A stretch of 64,000 nucleotides of DNA from the NCBI GenBank assembly GCA_021234155.1, contig JAJEKV010000017.1, positions 10,857,525-10,921,524 of the forward strand, written 5' to 3'. Shown here piece after piece: positions 12,056 through 24,140 of the stretch; position 1 is the first letter of the stretch, and each line of letters begins with the position of its first letter. Position numbers and translations under genes: made by a program. The stretch is from Isoetes taiwanensis (Eukaryota; Streptophyta; Lycopodiopsida; Isoetales; Isoetaceae). The notes below the pieces were generated by a model, which was not told the origin of the DNA, did no database searches, and saw only the letters and a list, made by a program, of their open reading frames with translations.

Positions 12056-12707
12056 TGTTATTAATATGGAGTAATGTGAGTTAGCTATGTTAAATGCTAA
12101 TATTAGAGTGCACGTGGCATGAATTGGTTGGATGGGGCAAACACCATGTTGTAGAACAGATTGAACAGATCTGTAACAGGCTGGGATGGTAGATCTGCAG
12201 CCGTGGCGAGGAGGACTTCGATTGGGGATCGGATTAAGGCCCAGGTGGGTCGGATTTGGCTGAGAAGGACTAAGGTTAACTCCAGAGATGGATCTATAAA
12301 ACCTGCAGGGCGAATTAGCCAGAGGAACAGTCAGAATTTGACTTTGCATAAGAGGCGATTCTATAAGCTATAGATATTAGTTTGAGCTGAAACTTGGTAA
12401 TAGAGCTCGGTTTGGCAGGGCGATTCTGCTCCTGCCGCCACAGTATAGGTTAGGCCTCCATGTGGTGGAACTGGGTTCCGGTAGTGGTGATCAGATAACC
12501 GCTCGGGGGGAATTGCTGGGAGTATCCGATCATCTGTGGTGTGAGAACACCGGGGTGCTGAAGCATCGACTGGGAGCAGCACAGCACTAATCAACGAGGG
12601 GGATCCGGGATCCATGGTGTGAGTGGGTAGTTGATTATGGTGTGAGTGGGTAGTTGATTGGCGCTTCCCAAGCGGGCGAAATTTGTGCATTGAATTTCGC
12701 TGTGACA
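12056..12707 (+). repeat. Probable 5' LTR of a retrotransposon
   Basis: Ends in ...GTGACA one base before a tRNA-iMet primer binding site. A TG start at 12056 would give a 652-bp LTR, but no second copy is present to confirm it, and it begins one base after the Helitron end and its target T. It contains short duplications such as GGTGTGAGTGGGTAGTTGAT at about 12618-12660. Confidence 0.45.
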
Positions 12708-12708
12708 G

Positions 12709-12720
12709 TGGTATCAGAGC
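12709..12720 (+). other. Primer binding site (initiator Met tRNA)
   Basis: TGGTATCAGAGC, complementary to the 3' end of plant initiator tRNA-Met, one base after a CA-ending putative LTR and upstream of a gag remnant on the same strand. Confidence 0.8.
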
Positions 12721-13103
12721 CTGGTTCTGAGAAGCAATCACAAAGCTACCGCAAAGGTTTTCCAGCAAGCAGGGCTTGCTAAAACTGTGACCCAGACCGA
12801 AATTTGGGGTTTTTGAAACTAGCTCTGTTTGGGCTGAAAATTGCCATGCAGGTGCGTTTTAGGCAAAGAAGGTTGCCTGCAAATTTTCGGAGCATTTGGA
12901 GCAGCAAGCAGCGAAGGGTGAATGATTTTGTCTGGGTCCAAATCATGCTGCCATTCAGGCTGATCATGGGTCCCATGATCAGCCATTAAGGTGACAAAGG
13001 GGTTTTAATGGTTATCTTTGTTTATTTTAATAACCATTGAAGTTGACACCTTGGCTAGTTGAGTTAGCATTTTACAAAGGCCCGGGGCACATGTTGGCAG
13101 TAC

Positions 13104-13920
13104 TTGCAAACTGGGTTTGCTATAAAACGGGTGGCCACTCTAAGTATTAGACGTGCTGATAAAAGCACTAGAATTATAGGGTTTTGGAAATCCAGTTGTA
13201 ATTCTCGTGTAGGGTTTTATCTAAATATGTCTAGTATGACAGAGAGTACTGCTTTTCAAACCACTTGGGAAGTGGAAAAGCGTGAACTTTAAAGTGTTTC
13301 AATACACGAGTTAGTTCAAAATTCTGCTCATCTTCAGTGGAAGCGTCTGTTGAACAATAAGTCCATAATTTGGTAATTGAGGATTTTTGTCAATTATCGG
13401 GACAAAATGAACAAGGAACTATCAAGAATAATTCTGTCCAAGTTCCAGCTAAGGGAGTTGTTCAATGTTGGAATGAGCTCGTTGCATATCATCAGTTGCA
13501 AGAACTGCAACAAACTTGGGGTTTGAGGGAATATGAGCAAGAACTTCGGAAGTTACTTGCTAGTGTCCAGCCCATGGACGATGAAATGCAGGTTGCATAT
13601 TTTATGCATGGTATACAAGATACTGCACTTAAGATGAAGCTTAAAAGGTTGCATCCAAAGGATTTGGATACTGCAATATTCTATGCTTCTATATGCAGTC
13701 CTAAAAGTTGCTTAAAAAGCGATGAACAACCGGGTTGTTCAGTTAACTTGGAAGGACACACGTCTAGTGATGAAATAAGACATGATGTCAGGTATTCCAA
13801 GGGAAAGGAGCATGAAGAATGTTGTTTTGCAGGAAAAACCTTGTTTAAGCTGTGGAAAGAGGGGACATACCATTTGGGATTGTCCAAATCTTTCCGATAA
13901 AAATTGACCAATCCATTAGA
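13104..13920 (+). pseudogene. Retrotransposon gag remnant with CCHC zinc knuckle
   Basis: Frame 13370-13900 holds a gag-like helical segment (YEQELRKLLASVQPMDDEMQ, AYFMHGIQDTALKMKLKRLH). A zinc knuckle, CLSCGKRGHTIWDC (C-X2-C-X4-H-X4-C), is at 13842-13883 in another frame, so a frameshift separates them. No protease, integrase or reverse transcriptase follows. The element is truncated after gag. Confidence 0.72.
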
Positions 13921-16304
13921 CTAAGTTGGTAGAAGCTCTTGAACTTGTCTCATGTGCACGGAAATTGTGTGAATGAATAGAAATGTACTTGTTGGTACAA
14001 GTAGTTTTTTGGGTTTCGAGCAAAATTTGTGAATTTTTCTCTCGTATGGGGATTAGTCAATGCGACTATGTAAAATGCGAACGAGAATTTTATAATAGGG
14101 TATAAATATTTGTTAAGGGTTTTGAATAAACTCTCAAGCAAATACGCGCTCGATAAAGCCTTTATTGTTGGAAATAATAAACGCTGGGGATGCTAAATAA
14201 TGCATAGTGCACATAGTGCAAATGGGATTAATTCCCTAGCGGATTAATTTTGATTAACTGCTTAAATGACAAGGTCATGAACATTTAAACCAAATTAATA
14301 ATCAACTAATATATACGAATTGAGCTGCTCCTAAGTCGAATGGGGAAAAAGAAAGATCTGGCTGAGAAGACAGCAGTGAAGAAAAAGAAAGGAGACAGAG
14401 CATTTGATGGAGCAAATTCTGCAACAGTGTTGCCAGCCTAAAGCATCTCTGTAGAAAAGTAGGAGGAGATAGACAGAATCGCTGGCCCTATGGCTGCTAT
14501 GGGATTTGTTGATCTAGTGACACACATGCAGATTGAATTGAAAAGCCAGATCGGGAGGTAGATCTGTAGGAGTCTTGAGGCAGCCATCTGAACAGTCGGA
14601 GTGCAGGAGCCGATTGATTGAACTACAGGTTGTGCAAAAGTTAAAGCGCATCTATGAATTGAGACCAATCGAAACAAGGCAATGGCGAAACGTTGTCTTA
14701 TTGCACAGGAATTAGAGAATCAGGAGGCTTATAGATGGGCAAGAGAAGCTTATGAATTGCAGGTGAAGTATGAAAAATCAGAGAGAGATGGATTAGAATC
14801 AAAACATATATCGTAACAACGGTTTTCCGGAAAGCTTGGATTGGGCAAAACATCAAAAGGCAGCCAAATTGCTATGAGGAGCTTGCGCTGTCGGATTCTC
14901 TCGATACTGCCCAGAATCCTACAGGATCAGTAGTGAGTTGGAACTCAAGAGAAATTTGTTGCTCACTCACAAGAGAATTGGATGGAGGACTACAATATCC
15001 CTGCATGGAAATGAAAATTCTGAGGCCAAAGGGAGCAAGGATCAATCACGAATTAATAGATGGACTAGATCTTAGCTAACTAATGTAAACATGATCGCCC
15101 TTAAGATTCAGCCATACAGCAGAAATTTCCTAGCAGATAGAGCAAGAATGATCCACAAACTTACAGATCCGCCAATCCTCATGCGTTACTTTATACATGT
15201 GAGAGAACTGAGCTAAACTTAAACCATTGTAGATCTTTATAAGCATACAATCAGAACGAAAATGGCAAAAAATATGCCAATGATTCAACTGGAAACCAAA
15301 TCTGTCCCACTGCAAATGTGGACCTGGATCTCTGCCACAAAAGCCCAGCATTCTCACAAAGCCATACATCAATAGAAATGCTTTGACAGACTGTAGTATG
15401 AAAACCATAGTTGGCCGAAAAAGAACTGGAATGATGCCGACTTGCAATAAAATTACCTATCCAGGATAATTTGCCGTTGTGATGTCCAGAAATCGTTGAG
15501 CTGTGTGGTGCAACAGAGCTCAAATTCGATGGTGGAGGCTGGGAGTGGAAAAGTTAAGAGCTCCGTGGGCTGATACGAAAATCGATGAGGCAGATGTTGC
15601 ATGCAGCTCCAACCCTGCTCCGTTCCTGCACACGCCCAGCCAGCCTGGCCGAAATCCAACCTAACAGATTGGAATGGAAAAAATGAAGCTCAAATTCCTG
15701 TGAAAAATTGATGGCTTAGGCTTAGGCTTAGGCTTAGTTCTTGGGGAAATTAGAAGGATCGAGGAGAGACGAATCTAATCCAGGGAAAAAGGGTTGACAG
15801 AGGAAGCTAGAAATAGAAAAAGATGTAATATGGAAAGATCTGCCTAAACATGGTCCCAGGCGATGGAGTACAGCCACCCAGATGCCGAATCTGCCTCATA
15901 AAAAATGCAGCTCTAACCACTACAACCAAGCTCGAAATCGTGACGAGGAAGTACCGATATGAGCGAGGATTCGTGAATGCCACTCTGCAAGAAGTTCTAG
16001 AGAACAGAAACAAAAAGCATTAAAAGGACAAGAGAGACACAGAGTGATTTGATGGAAATTGATAGAGCAATCCCGGCTGGAACCAGCCAGCAAAGGCGAT
16101 GTGAAAACCAACTGGGAAAAGATGTGGTAAAGATGAAGAAGATGCCAGAAGATGAAGAGGAGCAAGATGATGAGGAGAGGAAGCAATGGGAATGAAAGAA
16201 GTGCTGCTATGAGAAGACGCCGATAACTGATCTCGAATGTAGAGTGCACTTATATAATGGTTCGTCCCTGCCCAGAATGGCGATCCGAGGGCTCGGATCG
16301 ATGC
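13921..16304. other. Unannotated region with weak gag-like or SINE-like traces
   Basis: No gene is supported. At 14340-14820 the plus strand has broken coiled-coil-like frames (MGKKKDLAEKTAVKKKK; QELENQEAYRWAREAYELQ), possibly an old retrotransposon ORF. Four GGCTTA units occur at about 15717-15738. At about 15875-15945 the minus strand reads GGTTGTAGTGGTTAGAGC followed by AGATTCGGCATC, a weak tRNA-like A box/B box pair that could be a SINE head. Confidence 0.3.
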
Positions 16305-16312
16305 GATTTCTG

Positions 16313-16516
16313 TCAGATATCAAAACTTTGCTTTCTCGTATTAGTAATAAATTCCTCGTGCAGTTCTCCTCCACATAAGTGGATTAGAGAAATCACCCAA
16401 TTGTCTTTCCAGTTTGTACCTCTTTCTTTTTGCACCTCCAGCAGCTGCTTTAGCAAGCTTCTTTGCTTTTCTTCCACGAGGTTTCTTTTTCTAACTAGGC
16501 TCTGAAATTTCAGCAA
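16313..16516 (-). pseudogene. Trihelix/SANT ORF1 relic, N-terminal half (copy 1a)
   Basis: Encodes RGTNWKDNWVISLIHL and GELHEEFITNTRKQSFDI. The spaced tryptophans and acidic helix are like plant trihelix/SANT DNA-binding domains. An extra TCC adds a Gly in the HLCGGELHEE segment. The domain stops where the unit is truncated at 16305. Confidence 0.7.
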
Positions 16517-16999
16517 GGTTTTGACTTGGCTCTGTTATAATAAGAGGACTAAAATAAGGATATATTGGGGGGATAGCTGATCGCCTTGCAACTAGACCAC
16601 GCAAAAGTGCATGAAAATGGACAGGATAATTTGAATGTGGCAGAGTAGATTGAGAGGATTCATGTGCCTTGCTGACGGTCGTGCATCACTAGACCTCAAC
16701 AATTCAAGCTTGAAGAAGACTTTGCCGCATAGTTGGATCCATGCCAATAGATATGACCTAAGCATTCAACAAATAATAGAGAATGGTAAGCACATGGATT
16801 TGAAACAAAACATTAAAAAAAAAACAAGTGAAAGATTAGTTTGACAACTATGCAATTACTTCATTAGAAATAGAACAAGTGGAAAACTAGTTTACCTAAT
16901 GGAAAACAATTACTTTATTAGAAATAAAATAAGCAAAAAACAGTATTCGACTAGTTTGATTGATTTGAGAAGTGGAAGACAAGTTTAAAATGGCTGCTA

Positions 17000-17258
17000 C
17001 TACAATTTCTCAAAGAGGCCTTGAAGACTTTGAGATATCCCTTTCAACATATTCAAGTTTTCCTTCTCAAGAGCGAGGTTACTATCTTGGGCCTTCTCGC
17101 TTATTTTAGTCATTCTTTTGATAGCCAAAGCAACCTCAGATGCTGCACCTTTTGACTTTTTCTTTTTCTTTGGATTTACAGTTTTTTTCTCATCATGTGT
17201 CATCCTCTTTCCCGCATCCTCTTTGTCAATAGATGTCTTAATACTCTCCACTCCTTCT
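17000..17258 (-). pseudogene. ORF1 relic, C-terminal half (copy 1b), cut by Copia LTR
   Basis: Reads GVESIKTSIDKEDAGKRM, a KKKKKSKGAASEVALAIKRM basic stretch and the C-terminal helix LKGISQSLQGLFEKL followed by a stop. The missing N-terminal side is replaced by the LTR starting at 17259. Confidence 0.7.
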
Positions 17259-17863
17259 TGTTAAGAGTGATCATGTTATAATTGTATATTGCTTGGGACT
17301 TGGTGATAAGAACTTGAAGTTAATGGTTGCTTATTGGTAAGAAGAACTTGAGCTTAAGGATTGATTAACCTATATTATTGTTGAAGGTAACATATTGCTA
17401 AGGGCTAGATCAGACCATGGTCTAAGGGATACATAAATTATTTATAGTAATCTAGCTTGATATGGACACCTAATATTCGTTTGAGGGAGAAACATATTCA
17501 AAGTGCCAGATTAAGCATGTCAGGAATAGCGATCGGTTCGCCTCAGCGGCCAGATCTAGAGCTATAAAATAATAAAGAAGGATTGGATTGTGTATCAGTG
17601 GAATGATCTGTGAATGCAGGTATTAAGGAGAAGATCCGATCAATTGGTTGGACCTTTGAAGCCTCAGTCAACCAAGCTACAGTAGCTTGGTCAATACCAT
17701 TGCTACAGTAAAAGTACTGTAGCAATTCTAAGGCCTGTGATAATTTTTGAAGTTGTGAAGGTTATATTTAAGTTGTGAATAGTGATATGAACATTGCTCT
17801 AGTCTATTCAATTTTATCTTTGAATAGATTGTTTAGCTCATTCTCTATTGTTTAAATTCTTCA
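17259..17863 (+). repeat. Copia copy A, 5' LTR
   Basis: 605-bp LTR, TGTTAAGAG...AATTCTTCA, nearly identical to the LTRs at 25596-26207 and 36100-36688. It is preceded by CTTCT, the same target base run as copy B. A tRNA-iMet primer site TGGTATCAGAGC follows at 17865-17876. Confidence 0.92.
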
Positions 17864-19583
17864 TTGGTATCAGAGCTACAGATCCAAGATAAAACAATCA
17901 TGTCTAGCAGATTTAGTGCTAACTTGCTTAATGCCATTGAAGTATTTAAGGGAGAAAATGGATTTCAAATCTGGAAACAAAGTATCCAGGAAGTTCTGGA
18001 GTTTGAAAACTTGTGGTATCTGGTTGACCCAAGTGCAGTCAGGCGTCCTAGTACTAATGTTAGTGCAGGATCAACAAATGCAGGAGGAGCTAGTTCGAGC
18101 TCAAGTAGAGAAGGTTCCACAGCTGGTGGAAGTGCTGAAGCAAGTAGAGGAAGAGACAATACAGTACCAGCAGTAATCTCAAGCACTCAGATAGATGAAG
18201 AGTTGAAAATCAAAGAAGCTCAAGCAATCATCTGCTGTAAGGTTGGTCCTGTAATTAGGCTCAAACTCAGAGGGTTAAGCCCTAGTGAAATGTGGTCATA
18301 CATGATTAAAAATTATGAAGCTAAAACGTCCTCTCAGATAGATGTATTAGAAAAACAACTGAGAAAATTGAAGCTACATGACTGACAGGGAAAATATAAC
18401 AGAGTTTCTTGAAAAAATTGATTCTATTGTTGCCGATTTAGAAGGGGCTGATGTAATACTAAATGAACAATATCAGCTATTGGCAATTTCCAGGGTTGTG
18501 TCTCACAATGCTTATCTGGCCACTTTGTTAAGAAATATTGCTAGAACAAAGAAACATGCAATCCGAATGATAAGAACAGAGTTTGAGCAAAAACAAATTG
18601 GTCAAGAGGAAGAAGATCAGGCTACTGAAGTGCTCTATGCTGGAAAGTACAAAGAAAAAAGGGGAATTAACAAAGCAGGCAGAGAAAAGGTTGGTCCATG
18701 TTACAACTGTAACAATTATGGTCATTTGAAGGCTGAGTGTACTAAAGCAGGAAAGGAGATCATTTGTTATAACTGTGAAGGTAAAGGACATTTTGCCTCA
18801 AACTATCCAAGTCCAAGAGGTCAAAACTTCAAAGGAAAAGGCAGGGGCAGAGGAAACAGAGGGGCACCTACTCATAAAGGAAAAGGAGTTTCAAAGGACA
18901 ATCCAGCTCTAAACTTAACTCAAGAGGCTCGAGAGGATGAGGACGAGCAGAATGAAGATGATGAGGTAAGTTATGCTGAATTATGTCATTTAATGCATGA
19001 TGAAAATTATCATAATATGATGCAGGAACTGAGAGGACAGTGACCTCCTCTTTCCAATCACTTAAGAACTGTAGAAAAGTAAAAGAAGAAGAAGAAGAAG
19101 AAGAAGAGATTTTAACGTCACGCCACAAGGCAGCGTCCTATCGGACATGTGACACTTTACAACACACCCAGATGGGTCCTGCCCCCACCACTTTACATTG
19201 CTGAAGTGGGTCCTTCCCCCACCAACTTTACATTGCATGGCCACTTTCACAACGAGGTGTTGAACCCGTGACCTTGGGTATGGCAGTTTAACGTCTTACC
19301 ACAGGACCATTTTTAGGGGACATGTGCAACTAGGAAATGGAGATTTGCAAGAAATCAAGGACACTGGAATGTTGGAACTCTTTGATCTTGAAGGAAAGGC
19401 TGTCAAATTAGAAAATGTACTTTGTGTACCAGGGTTAGTTAGAAACTTGATTTCAGTATGTCAGCTAGTAGACCTTGGTTATAAGGTTCTCTTTAAGATA
19501 TTGCAATGTAAAGTGTTTCTCAGTAATAAATTAAAGTTTGTTGGCAAAAGAGTTGGTAATTTGTTTGGATTAAATATAGATCA
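17864..19583 (+). pseudogene. Copia copy A gag-protease remnant
   Basis: Gag starts at ATG 17900 (MSSRF...FKGENGFQIWKQSIQE, a Copia gag start). A four-base insertion near 18380 (GACTGACAGG against GACAGG in copy B) shifts the frame. The second frame (18378-19043) holds two zinc knuckles: CYNCNNYGHLKAEC and a second with Tyr for the last Cys. The protease active-site DSG, present in copy B, is deleted near 19022. A SINE interrupts the protease at 19084-19315. Similarity to copy B ends near 19583, before integrase, so pol and the 3' LTR are absent. Confidence 0.88.
19084..19315 (-). mobile_element. tRNA-derived SINE inserted in Copia copy A
   Basis: Absent from the same position in copy B, so it is an insertion of about 230 bp. 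On the minus strand it begins GGTCCTGTGGTAAGACG (A-box-like), then GGTCACGGGTTCAACACC (B-box-like) about 35 bases on. It ends in a (CTT)n tail (GAAGAAGAA on plus, 19085-19110). This is the layout of a tRNA-derived SINE with a simple-repeat tail. An internal duplication around GCAATGTAAAGT is visible. No clean target duplication was found. Confidence 0.72.
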
Positions 19584-20536
19584 TAAACCTAGTATAAGTA
19601 TATATCTCTAGTAACTTTGCATCTTGAAAACCTATGCGGTAACTACCAGCTCAACAATCAAGATAAAGCACACACATTATTTGAAACAAAGCTATGCGCA
19701 AAAGTATCTGTTTACTGTATTGGTCAAGTACGGTGGAAGAATGATGGCAAATGTTATCTAAAAGGCTGCAAAAATAGGTGCCACTAGGTTCCTTGCATCT
19801 TCTTCAATATAGCACATTGGCTTGTTGTTATAGGATAAGTTATTTGGGATGTGATTCTCAGATTAGCAGCGACCGGCGTCAGCCAGGCGTTGCTAACTGG
19901 GAATCACAAACCATTTAGCTTACCCTCACACTTATAATCGGGGAAAGATTTAGTCCGTTGCAGGATCACCAGATTTTATAGTTGTAGATGATCGATTCAA
20001 CTTGTAATCCAGAATTCTTGCACCCGATTGTGATTCCTAGATATTGGAGCATCAAACATGGCAGTACAAGAATGCACCACCAAAAAAAATCCTGACCTGA
20101 TTATGATATTATTTGTGTTTTGCAAAGCGAGGTTTCAATAACCATGAGATTTTGTAGAACTGTTAAGGCCCTTTTTCCACGTCTGTCTTATTTTATGATT
20201 GTCATATTTTTATAAGACAATTTTTTTGGGTTCCACATCATATATAGGACATGTCTTAAAACAATTAGTTTTAATATGTCTTATTCAGATAGAACATGTT
20301 TTATATTCACAGTTTTCCACTACACAAAATAAGACATGTCGTATTATTATAAAGACAATTTTATAAGCCACGAAAAACATGAACTTCTCATAAAAAGCAT
20401 TTTTAGATGTCATCTATGTCCATAGAACACCGAGCATTGTATAGAGCCCTCACCGACACATCCCTTCTTGCTGTGTCTTCTAGAACTCTCTCTTCTTCAA
20501 CATTTTTCCTCGTTTCTATTTTCCTCTCCATTCTCA
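19584..20536. other. Unannotated region with one foldback
   Basis: No gene seen. At 19831-19923 GTGATTCTCAGATTAGCAGCG is matched inverted by CGTTGCTAACTGGGAATCAC with GATAAGTTATTTGG/CCATTTAGCTTACC outside it, a MITE-like foldback. 20170-20400 is AT-rich and may be the 3' flank of the Harbinger transposase. Confidence 0.45.
19831..19923. mobile_element. Foldback (MITE-like), 93 bp
   Basis: Imperfect inverted arms of about 38 bases (see GTGATTCTCAG/CTGGGAATCAC) separated by about 16 bases. Target duplication not resolved. Confidence 0.5.
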
Positions 20537-21640
20537 TCAACCTTCTGCACCTAGTTCACGTAATGCCTCCCTTGCACTTGTCCCATTTCCTTCTAACTCC
20601 ATGGCTGCTTCAGTGACCCAATTCTCATCAAACGCGCCATTATGTATAATGCAAAAATTATGGATCACCAGGCAAGCAACTACAACCATTGGCACATGCT
20701 TTAGATGTGTCCCTGTCTTCTTCAATAATATACAAAACCGTGCTTTTCATATTTCAAAGCCCATTCCACAGACATTCTAGTACTTGACTGGATGGAATTC
20801 CAATGTTTTTCACGATCCTTAAATTTAAATCCAGTATCTTTGTTAATAAATGGGGTCAACAACCAAAGCTTTAGAGTATACGCAACATCATCCAGCAAAT
20901 AATAATTCTTTATAATTCCAGACTCAAATTTAGTGTAAGCAGCTTTTCTTTGCATTAGAGCCCAATCATGCATGCTACCCGCCCACCCAATATCATAGTC
21001 CCATATCAAGCATCTGGAATCCACAATGGCTTGTAGAAGTATCGAATGGAATTCTTTCCTATTGTAATAGTTTGCATCATGAACAGTTGGAGCTGTGATA
21101 GGAATATGATTACCATCTACCGCTTCAATTACATTTGGAATATCCTATTTTGCCTCATATGCAATAGCAAACTCTTTGCATTGATTTTCACTTGGCCAAT
21201 GCAATCCACAATGCAGTTCTCTCATCTTTAGCTTGATAGCTCGACTACATTTCACAACGCATCTATAAACAGTTGTGGTGCCACCTCCACAAAGCTTTGC
21301 TACATAGTCTAGTGTTGACCCAGTAGCCAGTCAAGTCAGTGCAATGGCAACCTTTTTTGGCACTTCTATTGCCATTCACATGTTCGTATTTTCAATAAGA
21401 CTGGGTGCAAAATATCACACACCCATTGAAAGGTTGCTCTAGACACTGACAAAACATTCTATCTGTGCGGCACACTGATAGAATATTCTCATAGAAGCCT
21501 TGGACCTGCTTATGCACCCAACAAATAGGCTTTTCCCTATTCATGAAAGGCATGTAGTTCACTACTTCAATCACTTGCATACATGCTTTCATGTACCTTG
21601 CTGGCGGCCGTGCATCACTAGGCCTCAACAATTCAAGCAT
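20537..21640 (-). pseudogene. PIF/Harbinger (HARBI1-like) transposase relic
   Basis: The minus strand reads YVAKLCGGGTTTVYRCV, then IEAVDGNHIPI (first catalytic Asp), NYYNRKEFHSILLQAIVD, GWAGSMHDW (second Asp), YYLLDDVAYTLKLWLLTPF, SSTRMSVEWAL (Glu) and VVVACLVIHNFCIIHNG. This is the DDE_Tnp_4 order of plant Harbinger nucleases. An in-frame TAG lies just before DIPNVIEAVDG (about 21143) and a frameshift near 20722 separates the last segment. The N-terminal part (21392-21640) runs without a gap into the sequence of the 1.16-kb array unit (RPSDARPPARYM), which places transposase and ORF1 in one element. Confidence 0.85.
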
Positions 21641-21927
21641 GATGAAAACATGAAGTGCTTAGCAAACTTGAAGAAGACTTTGCCATAGTTGGATCCATGC
21701 CAATAGGTATGACCTAAGCATTCAATAAATAATAGAGAATGGTAAGCACATGGATTTGAAACAAAACATTAAAAAAAATAAATGAAAGATTAATTTGACA
21801 ATTATGCAATTACTTCATTAGAAATAATGGAAAACAATTACTTCGTTAGAAATAAAATAAGCAAAACATAGTATTCGACTAGTTTCATTGATTTGACAAG
21901 TGGAAGACAAGTTTAAAATGGCTGCTA

Positions 21928-22560
21928 CTACAGTTTATCAAAGAGGCCTTGAAGACTTTGAGATATCCCTTTCAACATATTCAATTTTTCCTTCTCGAGA
22001 GCGAGGTACCATCTTGGGCCTTCTCACTTATTTTAGTCATTCTTTTGATAGCCAAAACAACCTCAGATGCTGCACCTTTTGACTTTTTCTTTTTCTTTGG
22101 ATTACAGTCTTTTTCTCGTCAGGTGTCATCCTCTTTCCCCCATCCTCGTTGTCAATAGATGTCTTAATACTCTCCACTCCTTCTGTCTCAACAATGTCTT
22201 CCTCCTCCGCATTTTCTGCCATGGGTGTATTAGCATCTATAACGCTGTCATGAGCATAACAAATAACATGAGCACGTTCGCTCATGTTAAACTGCTTTCC
22301 ACTTCTTTTTGCATGCTTCAGTATTTTGTCCAAGTCTGGGCAATGTGAGATTAACTGCAAGTACAATTTTTGCCAAATATCAAAACTTTGTTTTCCCGCT
22401 TTAGTAATAAATTCCTCGTGCAGTTCTCCACGTAAGTGGATTAGAGCAACTACCCAATTGTCTTTCCAGTTTGTACCTCTTTCTTTTTGCACATCTCCAG
22501 CAGTGCTTTAGCAGGCTCCTTTGCTTTTCTTCCACGAGGTTTCTTTTTCTAACTAGGCTC
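21928..22560 (-). pseudogene. ORF1 relic (copy 2), the most continuous frame
   Basis: One frame of 151 codons (22037-22492) joins the SANT part (GTNWKDNWVVALIHLRGELH, QSFDIWQKLYLQLISHCP) with MSERAHVICYAHD and the acidic segment MAENAEEEDIVETEGVES. A one-base change makes this linker continuous here, unlike in its neighbours. A frameshift then breaks the basic/coiled C-terminus (IQRKRKSQKV). Immediately beside the transposase relic, so it is the copy with the most complete element context. Confidence 0.75.
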
Positions 22561-23085
22561 TGAAACAATTTTAGCAAGGTTTTGATTTGGCTCTGTTATG
22601 ATAAGAGGACTAGAATAAGGATATATTGGAGGGATAGCTGATCGCCTTGCAATTAGACCACGTAAAAGTGCATGAAAATAGACAGGATAATTTAGACGTG
22701 GCAGAGTAGATTGAGAGGATTCATGTACCTTGCTGATGGTCGTGCATCACTAGGCCTCAACAATTCAAGCATGATGAAAACATGAAGTGCTTGGCAAACT
22801 CGAAGAAAACTTGCCCATAGTTGGATCCATGCCAATAGATATGACCCAAGCATTCAATAAATAATAGAGAATGGTAGGCACATGGATTTGAAACAAAACA
22901 TTAAAAAAAACAAATGGAAGATTAGTTTGACAATTACGCAATTACTTCATTAGAAATAGAACAAGTGGAAGACTAGTTTACCCAATAGAAAACAATAACT
23001 TCATTAGAAATGAAATAAGCAAAAAACAGTATTCGACTAGTTTGATGGATTTGACAAGTGGAAGACAAGTTTAAAATGGCTGCTA

Positions 23086-23715
23086 CTACAGTTTCTCAAA
23101 AAGGCCTTGAAGACTGTGAGATATCCCTTTCAACATATTCAATTTTTCCTTCTCGAGAGCGAGGTTACCATCTTGGGCCTTCTTGCTTATTTTAGTCATT
23201 CTTTTGATAGCCAAAGCAACCTTAGATGCTGCACCTTTTGACTTTTTCTTTTTCTTTGGATTTACAGTTTTTTTCTCATCAGGTGTCATCGTCTTTCCCC
23301 CATCCTCTTTGTCAATAGATGTCTTAATACTCTCCACTCCTTCTGTCTCAACAATGTCTTCCTCCTCCATATTTTCTGCCATGGGTGTATTATTATCTAT
23401 AGCACTGTCATGAGCATAACAAATAACATGAGCACATTCGCTTATATTAAACTGCTTGTCACTTCTTTTTGCATTCTTCAGTATCTTTGTCCAAGTCCAG
23501 GCAATATGAGACTAACTGCAAGTACAATTTCTGCCAAATATCAAAACTTTGCTTTCCCGCTTTAGTAATAAATTCCTCGTGCAGTTCTCCACGTAAATGG
23601 ATTGGAGCTACCACCCAATTATCTTTCCAGTTTGTACCTCTTTCTTTTTGCACATCTCCAGTAGGTGCTCTAGCAGGCTCTTTTGTTTTTCTTCCACGAG
23701 GTTTCTTTTTCTAAC
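23086..23715 (-). pseudogene. ORF1 relic (copy 3)
   Basis: The C-terminal frame 23086-23382 is intact from MAENMEEEDIVETEG to GLFEKL-stop. The SANT frame 23459-23653 is separate. The break lies at the KKKWQ/NMSERAH junction, a length difference in the run that encodes lysines. Confidence 0.72.
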
Positions 23716-24140
23716 TAGGCTCTGAAACAATTTCAGCAAGGTTTTGACTTGGCTCATTTAAAATAAGAGGACTAGAATAAGGATACATTGGAGGGATAGC
23801 TGATTGCCTTGCAATTAGACCATGCAAAAGTGCATGAAAATAGACAGGATAATTTGGATGTGGCAGAGTAGGTTGAGAGGATTCATGTACCTTGCTGACG
23901 GTCGTGCATCACTAGGCTTCAACAATTCAAGCATGATGAAAACATGAACTGCTTGGCAAACTTGAAGAAGACTATGCCGCATAGTTGGATCCATGCCAAT
24001 AGATATGACCTAAGCATTCAATAAATAATAGAGAATGGTAAGCACATGGATTTGGAACAAAACATTCAAAAAAAAAAACAAATGGAAGATTAGTTTGACA
24101 ATTATGCAATTACTTCATTAGAAATAGAACAAGTGGAAGA

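Larger units (their letters stand above)
16305..17258 (-). repeat. Array block 1 (Harbinger ORF1 unit), partial
   Basis: One partial and one truncated copy of the 1.16-kb unit found repeatedly to the right. It starts mid-unit at 16305 and is cut by a Copia LTR at 17259. The variant CTCCTCCACATAAGTGG is shared only with the copy at about 24665, linking the two as duplicates. Confidence 0.85.

Noticed and set aside
15717-15738. GGCTTA repeats as interstitial telomere sequence
   Set aside because: Plant telomere repeats are TTTAGGG or TTAGGG; only four GGCTTA units are present.
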